Shown here piece after piece: positions 43,601-56,165 of a DNA stretch of 64,000 nucleotides; position 1 is the first letter of the stretch, and every line of letters begins with the position of its first letter. Made by a program: the position numbers and the translations under genes. The notes under the pieces were generated by a model. The model made no database searches. It had not been told where the DNA came from and saw only the letters and a program-made list of their open reading frames with translations. Origin of the DNA: Dryas octopetala (Eukaryota > Streptophyta > Magnoliopsida > Rosales > Rosaceae); NCBI GenBank assembly GCA_963921425.1, contig OY992839.1, forward strand, positions 5,024,501 to 5,088,500. Reading direction: 5' to 3'.

Positions 43601-45933
43601 TACTCCTTGGATGTCTTTGTTGTTGAGGGCTGGCCTTACGAGGTACATAGATATGTTTTAGATTATTCAATTAAAATGACTGCTAAAAAGCCAACATCTT
43701 TTGTAAAGTGTGGAATTGAAAGAAAGCAAGCCACCTTCTCTGCTATTATTTTATATTTTTCAACTTGGCTTTCTTTCCTTTGCTTGGATTTTACCAAAAC
43801 ATTTGTTTGCTTAAGATGATAAACATGCTTTTGGTTCAATCCAGAGTTTTATTGAGGAAGTATTGTAACTTTGGGCTTTTCTAAACTGTCTACAAAAAGC
43901 ACTTGTATTTATTTGCAACAAGAAACTGAGTGACAGACTTGGTGTTGAAGCAGGAAACAGAACAGCTTAAGACTGCATTGGAAAAGGAAGTTTTGAAGAT
44001 TGAGGTGATTATCTGTTACTTTTCATTTTTTCTTTTCAGTTATTGAGTGGGGATGATAGTAAGCAATGTCCAATTTGTATAATGTTCTCCCCTCCCCCCC
44101 CCAAACAACCCACACACTTCATAACCTTTGCTTTGTTAAATTGAAAAGTTATGGGTCAATAGTCTTTGAAATTTGGGGTTTCTGTGCAGAGGCCATGGCC
44201 AAATCATCGATCATCATCTTCTGGTAGTGAGCCCGATCAAATAGGGATCAAATGTGAATCGAATTATCTGACAATACCCAATGATGGGACTGATGTATGG
44301 GAAATTGATCCTAGACAGTTGAAGTTTGGGAACAAAGTTGCATCTGGGTCCTGTGGAGATTTGTAAGTTGGAAGTATATAATACTCTTGTACTGCTTGGA
44401 TCTATTTTGCTTTTTATTTTTTGTCACTCTCCTCCTGACTAAGCATGCACTGGTTGGGTGGCAGTTGACTGACATTTTGGATTTGATCAGATATAAAGGT
44501 ACATACTGTACTCAAGAAGTGGCCATTAAAGTCCTCAAGCCTGAGTGTGTGAATTCAGATATGCAGAAAGATTTTGCCCAGGAAGTCTTTATTATGAGGT
44601 AATTGACCTCCATGCCCACTAATTTCATTTTGATTGACCTGGGCTATTGCCCTGGAAGTTAATAGCCGCAAGAGCAATCTAGGACTCAGTTTTGACTTGT
44701 TAGAGAGATATTAAACTCAAAATGATGCCAGAGTGAGTTTTCAAGAGCAATAATCTCTGTCGTTTCTTGTATGGCAGTTTCTAAAGAAAAACAAGTGAAG
44801 ATAGTGTGGTTTAGGATGCAGTAGTGGAGGTCTCTACTTTTAGGAATCATGAGAAATGTACTCTCACTTAAAATATTAAAAAAACTTATAAGTTATTATA
44901 TTTGATGCCTCTACTCAACATTCTTTTTTATGTTTGTGTTTGTTATGTTCCATAATGATTTTTAATTTGTCATACACTTCAAAGTTTTTCTTAATAAAAA
45001 TCCATTGTAATTTCTTTCCAGAATACTATATTCCATCTCCTAGTTTAACGAGCTTTTTTTGAAACTTGTAGGAAAGTTCGACATAAGAATGTTGTACAAT
45101 TCATTGGTGCATGTACCAAGCCTCCAAGCTTGTGTATTGTAACAGGTAAATTCCAATGATTTTATGATAATCTTTTGGTAATTTAAATAAATATCTTAGT
45201 TAATGCCTTGTTATATAAAATATTTACTTTTCCTTAGTATCCATTTTTAAGATTTATTTTTGTCTTACTACAGAATATATGTCTGGTGGAAGTGTGTATG
45301 ACTACTTGCATAAACAAAAGGGTGTTTTTAAGCTCCCATCCTTGCTCAAGGTAGCCATTGATGTTTCCAAGGGAATGAACTACTTGCACCAGAATAACAT
45401 AATCCACAGGGATTTGAAAGGTGCCAATCTCTTGATGGATGAAAATGAAGTAAGAGACTCCCTGATAGTTTTGTTATGTCAATAAAATAATTCTCTGTCT
45501 AATGTAGGTGCTAATACTTAGAGAAACCAATAATGTATCTTTCAAAACCTTCCTGATACATGCTTCACCTTACAGGTTGTTAAGGTTGCTGATTTTGGGG
45601 TTGCCAGAGTAAAATCTCAATCTGGAGTAATGACAGCAGAAACTGGGACATATCGTTGGATGGCTCCGGAGGTGTGTACTTCCAGCCTTAAAATTTGTCT
45701 GAAAATTATTTTCATGCATACCACCATTTAGTTTTATATTGCCTTTGTACTTGTATACATATACACATTATCTATAAGATAATGTTCTTTTACCATTTCT
45801 TATGCTGCTAGACTATTAATTAAGCCTGTCAAGCAGGTGGAATCATTTGAATGTTTGGTTCTGATCGACAGTCTAGCTACATAGCATGCTAGACTGTGTA
45901 GAAAGAGAACATTAGCACATGTGCGCGCGCGCA

Positions 45934-45976
<43 letters not shown>

Positions 45977-48331
45977 CATATTATGATTTCTTAAATGTGA
46001 TACAGTGATAGCTTCTTCATATTAACTTTTTGGATGCATGATATGTGCCTGATTCATCTGATTTATGATTGCTAACGTTGTTCTTTGCATCCCCAGATTG
46101 GCAGATTGTTTTCTTATAATTTATGTGTCATATGCGTAATGACAGAGCCATAATTGGCTTCTTGGAATGACATGACACTGACTTTCAAGGCTTTGACTTT
46201 TTACTTGTTTATACATAATTCAGTTTTCCTCTACTATAAAAATAATTAAATAAGTGCTCCACTGGCATCTGTGTTGGGTAAACCATCATCATCAATGAAA
46301 TAATCAGCATTTAGTATATGACTGATTGATTATAGGCCTGGGAAATTTTCCCAATCCTGTTTGAGATTTGGTCTCTTCGTGCCTCATTTGCCTACTGCAA
46401 GTGGCAATGGGTCCCCAGATCAGCGAACTGTGCTGCAGATTTTGCGGCTTCACTTCCATGTAGGGAGAAGCACTGTTCTGTCTGGATTGATAGACCTCGT
46501 TCTTCCAAAGTTTTTGTGCTCTACAATGATGGTCTCCCTTGCCCTCCAGTTGGTGACTATTAATTTGGTTTTCAGACTCTCTCCTTCCTCGGAGCTTTTT
46601 CTCTGAGTTAGCTTGGTGGTGGTTCTGGAAGCTTCTGTGTACTGGTGGTTTTTATGCTTTTCCATCCTCTTGTCTAGTTTAATTTAGGCTCAATTACAAA
46701 TACACCCACCAATTATAAAAGGTATTTCAGATTGGTCCATGAATAAAAAAATATTTCATATTAATACACTAACTAATAGAAATTTACAAAATAGCACATC
46801 TGTTACAAATTTTATTAATAAGTACGTTAAATGCCAGTGTAGATAGTGCTGATATGAATTTTTTGAATGATGTGGACACCTAATTTAAACCACATGGATT
46901 AATGATGTCATATTTAATTGTATTTTTAGAGGGTTTAAATTTTAAAAGTTTTGTTAGTTTTTATTTTTATTTTTTTAATCAATATGACATTATTAATCCA
47001 TGTGAAGCAAATTTAGTGTCAACATCATTTAACTAATTTACGTCATTGTTGTCCAAAGTGGCATTTAACTATCTTTTTTGACGGAATTCATAATAGATGT
47101 GCTTTTTTGTAGCTTTCTATTAGTTAGTGGACCAATCTGAAACATTTTTTTGTTTATGGACCAATCTGAAATACTACCTATAGTTAATGGGTGTATTTTG
47201 TAATTGAGCCTTAATTTTATTTTGTTGTCTAGTCTGCTAGTTTTCCCTGCTCTCTTAGTTTGTCTTGGTTTGCCGTGCCTTTGGCTCTTTTTAATGAAGA
47301 GGTTTGACAAAAAAAAAAAAAATAATAGTATATGACTGATCTGGGTCATTTCGGATGTTAGAGGGTTTCCAAAGTCTACAGCTCTCTTTGTAGCTCCAAA
47401 AGACTTTTCCGTGTATGAATTTTTACTATAACATAACATTCTTGTTTCCTATTTTAAGAGATGTGATAGAAAGTGGCATATAAGAAATGAATTGTCAGCT
47501 ACCTAATTTCCTGCCATGAATCTGTCTGTGTTTTCCTATCACATGAATACTGATAGGTTGCTTATCTTGTGATTTTCTTACAACAGTTCTTTTGCATTGA
47601 AGGTTATAGAACACAAGCCATATGATCATAAGGCTGATGTTTTTAGCTTTGGAGTTGTGTTATGGGAGTTACTGACCGGGAAGGTATTGCTTGTTGATGG
47701 CAATTATTTTATCATGGTTCTCTTATAAATAGCTCTTGCTTTAGATTGTATCTGTTTCAATTGGCAGCTTCCATATGAATACTTGACCCCATTGCAAGCG
47801 GCTGTTGGAGTTGTCCAAAAGGTACACATTCCACAGATTGTTAGTTACTGGCCAAAGACATATTCAACACGTGTTGAGTTAGAATTAGTTTTCTTGATAA
47901 ATCCATTAATCATTGGGAGTTGAGCCACATATTCTACCTGCTGAGGGAGAAAAATGATGGATCATTGAAGTGGTACGTCTATAATGCAAATGATGAATTT
48001 CATACAAGTTACATGGTTTTCCAGGGCTTACGGCCGACCATCCCAAAGCACACTCATCCAAAGCTTGCTGAGCTACTTGGGAGGTGCTGGCAACAAGATC
48101 CTGCATTAAGACCTGACTTCTCGGAAATCATGGAGATGCTGCAGCCATTGGCCAAGGAGGTGAGTTCTGGTTGTGGTGACGTGGTATTGCAATCTTGTGT
48201 ACTATTTGGCCATTGAGAAAACATGAGCAAAGGTAACACTAACGTGCGTTGAACAGGTTGGTGACGAAGGAGAAGAACGACGCAAATCATCAGGAGGATT
48301 TCTGTCCGTCCTTAGACGGGGTCATCACTAA
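40674..48331 (+). CDS. STY46: ACT-domain Raf-like protein kinase of the STY8/STY17/STY46 group
   Basis: Sixteen predicted exons: 40674-40873, 41350-41464, 42345-42442, 42562-42681, 43173-43227, 43532-43642, 43954-44004, 44190-44362, 44491-44598, 45072-45145, 45274-45449, 45576-45671, 47603-47683, 47768-47821, 48025-48159 and 48257-48331. They join in frame to 573 residues (Arabidopsis STY46 is about 575). An ACT domain lies near 178-245 ([20 protein letters not shown], then [23 protein letters not shown]). The kinase domain starts near 295: [11 protein letters not shown] loop (the first glycine is Ala, as in this group), Lys321 in [12 protein letters not shown] with Asp415, DFG at 433-435 and APE at 457-459. 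These cytosolic kinases phosphorylate transit peptides of chloroplast precursor proteins and influence greening. Intron 12 (1.9 kb) holds a LINE with a nested MITE; splicing should remove both. Which of the three paralogues this is cannot be settled here. Confidence 0.9.
45938..45973. repeat. (GA)n microsatellite in STY kinase intron 12
   Basis: About 18 GA units, preceded by a short GC-alternating run (GCGCGCGC). Confidence 0.95.
46327..47325 (+). mobile_element. 5'-truncated LINE with poly(A) tail and 15-bp target duplication
   Basis: TAGTATATGACTGAT occurs at 46312-46326 and 47326-47340. The insert ends TTAATGAAGAGGTTTGAC followed by about 13 A, as plant L1-type elements do. It is about 1 kb including a nested MITE (46687-47210), so only about 475 bp of LINE remain. 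No reverse transcriptase domain is left. It lies in the sense direction inside the kinase intron. Confidence 0.88.
46687..47210. mobile_element. 524-bp MITE nested in the LINE
   Basis: The ends GGCTCAATTACAAATACACC and GGGTGTATTTTGTAATTGAGCC-type sequence are inverted. The interior pairs too (ATTGGTCCA..CTAATAGAAA with TTTCTATTAGTTAGTGGACC). TTAATTTA (46679-46686) and TTAATTTT (47211-47218) form a target duplication with one mismatch. It split the LINE, so it is the younger insertion. Confidence 0.85.
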
Positions 48332-49782
48332 TCAAGGCACATAGATGTTTATAACATGAGCAAGGGAATTACCGTGTGGGGCATTCCCCATCTGTTTTTC
48401 TCATACCATGTACAGTATTACGTCCTCATGATCAACTCCTTCGTCTGATTTGCTAGGGCCCATTTTTTTTTACCGATCATTGCCTTTTTTTTATTTTTTT
48501 ATTTTTTTTTTAGCGTTTTTATATGGTAGCACTTAACATGTAAAGGTGATGGTTTCGATGGCATATTTGTAACTTTGCAAATATCCTTCGGCTTTACAAT
48601 GACAATGCTGTCAGTGAACTTTTCTTTGACCAATTTCCTGGCTTTGTACTTCGTTGGTTTCACTTTTTGATTACTTTTTGAGTGCTAAAAGGAAGAGTTT
48701 AAGTTATTCCATGATTTGTATTTTTGGACTGAATTGCATAATTTTTATAATGCTTCGTAAATTCTCAACTATGCTAAAGGTCTGTAAAGAACTGTCCATT
48801 GGCAAAGTATTCTCTGTGGAGTTGTAAAATGGGCTGGATCAAACTTGTAATGGGCCATGGTGCCCAACTCAGCCCAATTTACAGCTCAATCTCGAAGCAG
48901 CTCTCTCCCCTCCAATGTAATGGGGGTAAGTAATTAATTGGTAATTGGGCTTGCAAGACCGAAAGAGAAATTTTCTTAATTAAACATCTGAAAGAGACTT
49001 TTATATTTTTATTAAGTGCATGCTTTATATGAATACGTGACTAGTATAATCACACCTGCATTAAGATTAGTGGTGGAGTGGAAATTTTTGGCGTGTTTAG
49101 GTTGTCCATCTTGGTAACAACTCTTATGATACAAACTGTAACAACTCTAACAACTCTTAGACTCTTTAAAAATGTTCAATAAATTCACATACTGTATCAT
49201 ACAAATGAATCGACCATCATGCTGATGTCTATATGATACAAACGCATTTTTTTATTATTAAATCAATGAGTTTATTCTTTTCTATTATATAGATTTGTGA
49301 ATTGTTTGATCTGTCTGCATTTTATACGGGCATTTACAAGTAACTAGTCCACTCTAATTTACTGATAAGTTGGAAATAATTCGTGGATGTAGTCATCCAG
49401 CCCATACGTGGTAACCTAAAGCACCATTGTGTCACATAAAGCATCATAAAGCTGTAGCTTGTAGATACGAGATAGATGAATCCTCTTCTCACTAAGATAG
49501 TGACACTCAACACTCAACAAACAAACAAACAAGTTCCGTTTCCTTTCTCCTCTTTTTGTGGGTTGACTTCAAATGATCACATCAATGCTTGCAAATTGCC
49601 AATGCACATCATACAGCATGCACACTGAGACAGTCCAATAACACGAGAAAACCCTTACCTCATTTCGCACATCAGTCAACATTCATTGTATCATATATTC
49701 TTCTGGCCCCTTGTTGTCCCTACTCATCTTAAATTTATTTTATCAAAATCCTATTTGTCTAGGAGTAGGGCGTGATGAAATA

Positions 49783-50090
49783 TAGGCATCCATTTTAAAA
49801 TTAATTGACAATAAAAAAAGTACCCCAATACCTTTATTAGCCTCTATAAAAAGTTATAATTTTTTAATGTGGAAGTGTGGAACAACATTCTACATTCTTA
49901 CACATCTCCATACGTGTGACATTACTTAAGCCAAACACGTGAACAATTCATACCATCTACTCTGATACCATGAAGAAATTTAGGCATTCATCTCAAAACT
50001 AATTGACAATAAAAAACGTAGCCCAATATTCTTATAAACCACTAGATAAGGTTATACTTTAAAAATGTGTGACAATACTCCACATTTTCA
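49783..50090. repeat. Imperfect direct repeat of about 110 bp
   Basis: TAGGCATCCATTTTAAAATT..AATTGACAATAAAAAA..CCCAATA (49782 onward) recurs as TAGGCATTCATCTCAAAACT..AATTGACAATAAAAAAC..CCCAATA (49981 onward). Both end with ACATTCT/ACATTTTCACA-type sequence. They may be fragments of one transposon family; no terminal structure is clear. Confidence 0.55.
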
Positions 50091-50456
50091 CAAGACTACC
50101 TAATTAATTGGTTGCATAATTGTTAATATAATTTTAGACTAATCAATCCGTATTCGTTTATAACTTATTTAGTTACAATTTAAGAATTAATTTTCAAATT
50201 TTGGGACTTGAATTCAAAAGCTAAATTAAGAATGTTAGTTCGTATTAGTAAGTCATGATCATATCATATCATTTTATTTATGGGATTCAAAAACTAATCA
50301 ACTTTACCAACCTGTTTAATTAATCCCATTGAAAACAAAAAGAAGATCTACAACGGAGCCATTTTATAAAATGTGAACCTATTAGTTCTTTTTTTTTTTG
50401 TCGAAACCTATCAATGTGTTTTTTTGTGGTCAACCGAAATTTATTATTATATATTT

Positions 50457-50642
50457 GAAAAATTATTATATATAATCGATATATTGTCACATGATATAAT
50501 TAACTTATATGTTATACTATAAGTAAATATTATTAATATTATACTTTACAAATATAAATATATCGTCTAATAATATTCTTATATATTAAATTTATTAGAT
50601 TACATAACGGTATATCGGTTATATTTATAACAAATAATTTTT
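50457..50642 (-). mobile_element. Short terminal-inverted-repeat element (MITE), copy 2
   Basis: On the minus strand it begins AATTATTTGTTATAAATATAACCGATATACCGTTATG and aligns throughout with 656-858. The opposite end carries CAATATATCGATTATA. It lacks the 24-bp tandem unit of copy 1. TTGAAAAATTATT at one margin and its inverse at the other may be the outer end. Confidence 0.65.
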
Positions 50643-51726
50643 CAATATCTTCGATGTCACAATCATATCCTAGTTCAACTGCGTAGTTTAATAATAAGAT
50701 CGATGGTCCAAACCATGACTTTCTCTCACATAGTCACACACGTAGCATGTACTAATAACGCCGTGATTATTGTAATGTTATTGCTCACTTGCTCTTGCAC
50801 TGTGACATTCAGATGTTTGATTACAAAAGAACAGAGCCTCGGGTGCTTGCCACGTAGTGTTGTCGCGGCCCGTGTTGTGTTGTTGTGTGTATTTAATGCC
50901 TCACGGTGGGTAATCTGAACACTACTTTAAGTTCTTCTGGAACTTCAGTTGAAATGCGCCACGTAGTTTTCTCAAAAAGCACCGAGTTTGGCGCGCGAAG
51001 CTCGAGGCACTGCACCGCACATTCCCACCATACCCTTCTATTTAACTCCAAAATTTATTCCGTTGATTTTTGTTAGAAAAATGGTAACAAAATTACCGTT
51101 TCCTCCTAGTTCATTCATTTTTATGTAATTAAACTTCGATTTTAATTTTCTAATATTATAAATTTCATTTTTTAATTACCAACCAGCACACAACTATTAT
51201 AATTATATTATCCCATTTTTATGGTGTAGAGAAAAAATTATAAAATTCTTATCTATCACGATTATATAAATATTACATATTTATCTTTCTTATCATATGC
51301 TAAATTATACCATATCACTATAAAAATGTAAAAACAATAAATATATACACTTGTTACATAAAATTTTTATAAAAGTACAAATACAAAAATTATATTCTCT
51401 TTCACCCAGCACTACTAACAACCATAACAATTCTAACAAAGTTTATGCACCAAGGAGAGTATTTTAACTTTAATAATTTTTTTTATCTAAGGATCAAATT
51501 AAATTAAAACAATTTCAAAAGAGAAAGAACTAATCAAAAAAATATAGATTTAAATTGAACTACTCTCACTTAAATTTATTTTCATCTTTGTAGATATTCA
51601 AAGTATTTTTAAGAAATAGGTCCGTCTAATAACGTTTTATAGAATGATTTTTGAAAAACATTTTTTCAAAATAAAAATTAGAAAACGAGAAATTGAACTT
51701 TGGCTTCTTCTCATCAACTATTTTAT

Positions 51727-51776
51727 GGTTGATTAGTAATTTTTTTTTTTTTTTGGCCAATAGGGTTAATTAGTAA
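51727..51776 (-). mobile_element. Micro-retroinsertion with 13-bp target duplication
   Basis: GGTTGATTAGTAA (51727-51739) and GGTTAATTAGTAA (51764-51776) flank a 24-base insert that reads CTATTGGCC followed by a run of A on the minus strand. One mismatch in the duplication suggests some age. Confidence 0.65.
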
Positions 51777-51960
51777 CTTGATTATATTATAAGTATGGAA
51801 ACAAATGGCCAAACGGTAATTAAACCAGAATCCGGGGCTCATATTCAGCGGGATTAAACAGTGCAAGTTTTAAAACATAAATCCCATGCAAAGCGGCCCA
51901 ACCCATTTCTTTGCTTCACTATTTGCTGCCCATACGCCATACTCGCCGGCGCCGCACGTT

Positions 51961-51984
51961 CTCTCTCTCTCTCTCTCTCTCTCT
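51961..51984. repeat. (CT)n microsatellite upstream of the MSL gene
   Basis: Twelve CT units about 280 bp before the start codon. Confidence 0.95.
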
Positions 51985-52260
51985 GTGTCCGAAACTTCAT
52001 TTTCTTTTTCATTTTTAGTTTTTTAATACCTTCCTAAGTACACGCGTCAACCTATTTTCCGCACAAATTTCCATTTTCCTCTGTGGAGATGAGACATTGA
52101 ATTCAAAACCCGTCCTCGAATTTTCAAATAATTTGTTAGATTCCATTCCTGACGTTACGGTTGGCTGATTGGTTCCGTAAATATTAAAAAAAAATTAGGT
52201 AAATAGTATTTTATTCGCAGAAAATTGGGCTGAGCCTTGAGTGGTGTCCTCTCTCCGGTT

Positions 52261-55200
52261 ATGGATTTCTCGCTAAGGAAATCGTTCACATCCCACGGCT
52301 CTAGCAAGCACTTGAGGAAGATCTCTGCTGGTCCACACGACAACGCCAGCCACGAAGAGCTCCCCATTCTCTTGGATCACGATCACACTCGTCATCACGA
52401 TATGACCACCACCACCACCACCTCCGCCGTCGCCGCCGACGTTGATTTATCCGACCGCCGGGAGGTCATCGTCAAAATCGACGAGGGCGATTCGTCCTCC
52501 ACTACCGGCGATGCAGTCCAACAATCCAGAAGACGCGGCGGGAGGATTTGGCGGGAATCGAGTATTGATTTCTGGGAAGGTGGGAATAACAATGCCAATG
52601 GCGGCGGCGAGGATTTCGATTTCGGGCAGCGCGGGCAGGCCGCGGCGCCGGAGGATCCTCCGTCGAGGCTGATTGGGCAGTTTTTGCACAAGCAGAGGGC
52701 CTCGGGCAACGCGTCGCTGGACATGGATTTGGAGATGGACGAGCTCCGCCTCGACCGGGACTTGCCGCCGGTGGCCGAGTCGCCGAGGGCGTCTCGTACG
52801 TCAAGGGAGATCAAGGTGTCGTTTCACTCGCCGTCGCCGGACTCCTCCGTCGAGTCTGTTCGGAGGCGGTACCGGGACTCGCCGGACGAGGAGCAACGAC
52901 GTCGTAGCGGGCAGTTGGGTAACGGCGGAGCCGACGTGGTTAAGTGCACGTCAAACGCGTCGTTTCGGCGGGAGATTTCGTTTCAGAACAGGTCAGATTT
53001 GCTGAGGATAAAGACCAAGTCTAGGTTAATAGACCCGCCCGAGGAGCCGGATTTCCGGTCGGGTCGGATACCGAAGTCGGGTCCAATGAGGTCCGGGTTG
53101 TTGGGGAAGAGCGGTGGAGGCGGGGACGATGAGGACGAAGACCCGTTTTGGGAGGAGGATGTGCCTGATCATCTCAAGAGGGGCAAATTTAATTTTTGGG
53201 TTTTGCTTGAATGGTTGGGTCTGATTTTGATTGTTGGGGTCCTGATTTGCACGCTTACTACACCCAGTTTGAGGAAGGGGCATTTGTGGAAATTGAGTCT
53301 TTGGAAATGGGAGGTCTTGATTTTGGTTTTGATTTGTGGGAGGTTGGTGTCTGGTTGGGTGATAAGGATTTTGGTGTTCTTCTGTGAAAGGAATTTTCTT
53401 TTGCGGAAGAGGGTGTTGTATTTTGTTTATGGGGTGAGGAGGGCGGTTCAGAATTGCATTTGGCTCGGTCTTGTTCTCATTGCTTGGCATTCCATGTTTG
53501 ATAAGAAGGTTGCTGAGGAAACCAATAACAGGGTACTTCTGAATGTGAGCAAGGTTTTGTTTTGTCTCTGGATTGCTGTTTTGCTTTGGTTGCTCAAGAC
53601 CCTGGTTGTAAAAGTGCTTGCTTCGACTTTCCATCTTAGGTCCTACTTTGATCGGATTCAGGACTCGCTTTTTAATCAGTATGTGATTGAGACGCTTTCT
53701 GGACGGCCGTGGATAGAGATACTAAATGCAGAGGAGGAGGAGGAGAGGCTTACCGAGGAGGTTAGGAAGCTGCAGAACGCTGGGGCTACTATGCCTCCTG
53801 ACCTCAAGGCAAGTGCATTTCCGTCCGCGAGAATTGGTAGGGTCATTGGGAGTGGTTCTATTAGAAGTGGGAGAGTGGAACGGTCTGGAGTGATAGGGAA
53901 GAGTAGCAAGTTTTCTCGGCCACTTTCCAAGAGGGTAGATGATGGGATCACAATTGATCACTTGCATATGCTCAATCATAAGAATATCTCTGCTTGGAAT
54001 ATGAAGAGGCTGATGAATATAGTTATAAATGGGCATCTTACTACACTCGACGAGCAGATTTTGGATTCCACTAATGAGGATGAGTCTGATAAACAGATCA
54101 AAAGTGAAGTTGAGGCAAAGGCTGCTGCTAAAAAGATATTTCAGAATGTGGCTAGGCATGGATCCAAGTAGGTTTCCATTGCTTCCCATTTTCATTATAA
54201 TCTTGTCTGTGTGCGTTTATGGTCTGGACTCTTAACTTGGTTTAACTGTATTATGGTGTTTGTTTGGTTTGACTGTGTTTTGGTGTGTCTTCTAGTTATA
54301 TCTTATAATATGATTGTTTCTCGTATTGAACCTTTTGTTCTAAACGTGAGTTGCTATTTGTGTATGCTGATTTCATGTATATATATCCATTGATCGCAAT
54401 AATTGGTGAATGTGTGGGTTGAGTGGGATGTCTTTTGATTATGTGAGCAAATAGCGTATGGTAAACAGATTCATTGAGAATGGGAAAGGAGGAGATGCTC
54501 CTACTTTACGAGGAAAATAAGAGAGATAATAATAAACCAGGATACAACCAAGAGTGACAGAATAGTATATGCCAATGTTTTTTGCACTTTCTGTTTTGAA
54601 GTATACCAACAGAAACCCTTAAAAACATAAAGTATTCTTACTTTTCTTGAGCTTTTGTTTTCTTAATCAAATTCAATTTAAACATTTTTATGGCAGGTAC
54701 ATCTACCTGGAGGATTTGATGCGCTTCATGGAAGAAGACGAGGCTTTGAAGACCATGAGTCTCTTTGATGGGGCGTCTGAGACCAGGAAAATCAGCAAAT
54801 CTTCCTTGAAAAATTGGGTGGTATGCTTCTGGTGCCAATGTGTTACTGGACTCACAAACAAATCCTGTTAGGTTTGGTTTTAGTTATTTTGGTTGCCTGG
54901 CTTACCAACATACAAGTTGAAATAATAAGACAAGAAAAAAGGAATACAATAAGTTGTTCAACCCATCATTGAGAAACCTGACAAGAATGTAATCTAGGCA
55001 TTGAAAAATTTCATGTATGAACATTACTGCAAGTCTACATGGAAGAATTTCATGTTCTGATGTTCATAAACTCTATTTTCAAAACAAAGCCTAAACTCTT
55101 TTATGTGGATGGTTATAGTCCAGTTTTGACGTAGATATTCTTATTTTTACGCCTAGTGGTTATTAGCTTGATAATGTGATGTGCCTATTTGTTCCAGGTC

Positions 55201-56165
55201 AGTGCCTTCAGAGAACGAAGAGCACTTGCTTTGACACTGAATGACACCAAAACGGCTGTGAACACACTTCATCGTATGGTGAACATAATAGTTGGTATTG
55301 CTATAATAATAATATGGCTTCTTGTGCTGGGAATTATCAGCAACACAAAACTTGTGTTTGTGAGTTCTCAACTTGTGGTTGTGGCATTTGTTTTTGGCAA
55401 CACATTGAAGACAATATTTGAAGCAGTCATATTTTTATTTGTGATGCACCCCTTTGACGTAGGAGATCGGTGTGAAATTGATGGAGTGCAGGTAACTTTC
55501 CATCCTTACATGTGACACATTGCATGCAATTTTGTTCATTTTTATGTCTGGGGCCTAATTTGTTTCTCAATGACTCTCAGATGGTTGTAGAAGAAATGAA
55601 CATCTTGACTACGATTTTTCTAAGGTATGACAACACAAAATTGATGTTCCCAAACAGTGTCCTTGCAACTAAGCCCATCTTAAACTTCTATCGAAGTCCT
55701 GACACGGGAGATGCTGTTGAATTCTGTGTACATATATCTACTCCGACAGATAGGATTGCTTTAATGAGACAGAGAATAACAAGGTATGTGGAAAGATCTT
55801 TTGTTACATCCTACTTTATATTGGGATCTATTTTTAATGTCTGATTAATAATTATTTCCTGTGGTTTCGATTACAGTTATATTGAGAACAAGAAGGAGCA
55901 CTGGTATCCTGCACCAATGATTATAATGAAGGACGTAGAAGAGTTAAATAGGATAAGGTTTGCAGTGTGGCCGCAACATAGATTGAACTACCAAAATATC
56001 GGAGAAAGGTGGGTAAGGAGAGGTGTTTTGGTTGAAGAGATGGCACGTATCTTCCAGGAGCTTGACATTCAGTACCGCCTACTGCCTATTGACATAAATG
56101 TCCGTGCCATGCCTCCCATGACCTCCGGTCTACCTCCCTCTAATTTCACAGCCACTACAAGTTGA
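52261..56165 (+). CDS. MscS-like mechanosensitive channel, plasma-membrane MSL group (MSL6/MSL8-like)
   Basis: Five exons (52261-54167, 54697-54820, 55198-55491, 55581-55783, 55877-56165) give 938 residues. I start at the ATG reading MDFSLRKSF; an in-frame TTG lies upstream but no earlier ATG. The first 300 residues are hydrophilic and charged. Four membrane helices follow (about 312-332, 350-375, 395-415, 435-455). A cytosolic loop and two more helices in exon 3 come next, ending in the MscS pore and vestibule signature VFGNTLKTIFEAVIFLF then HPFDVGDRCEIDG. The beta domain continues in exons 4-5. Six helices with a long N-terminus define the plasma-membrane class (Arabidopsis MSL4-MSL10). 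These proteins pass anions when the membrane is stretched; MSL8 protects pollen from osmotic shock. Which member this is remains open. Confidence 0.9.

Larger units (their letters stand above)
48332..52260. other. Intergenic region between the STY kinase and the MSL channel
   Basis: AT-rich and without a supported gene. It holds several GGGCC/GCCCAA motifs (48830-48890), a direct repeat (49783-50090), a MITE copy (50457-50642) and a micro-retroinsertion (51727-51776). It also has an E2F-like palindrome TTTGGCGCGCGAA (50987-50999) and a CT microsatellite (51961-51984) in the presumed MSL promoter or 5' UTR. A poly(T) insertion near 50391 may be an older micro-retroinsertion (AACCTAT on both sides). 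Confidence 0.6.

Noticed and set aside
50391..50420. Sixth micro-retroinsertion
   Set aside because: A T run with TCGA lies between AACCTATTAG and AACCTATCAA, but the duplication is only 7 bp exact, so I do not count it as a firm case.
50987..50999. E2F site controlling the MSL gene
   Set aside because: The palindrome fits E2F, but it is 1.3 kb from the start codon and alone, and MSL genes are not known to me as E2F targets.
52237..52260. Upstream extension of the MSL coding region
   Set aside because: The only in-frame opener there is TTG; the first ATG is at 52261 and the protein from there starts like other MSL proteins.
53026..53634. Minus-strand frame of 202 codons
   Set aside because: Lies opposite the first MSL exon. 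Its composition is the antisense image of a membrane protein.
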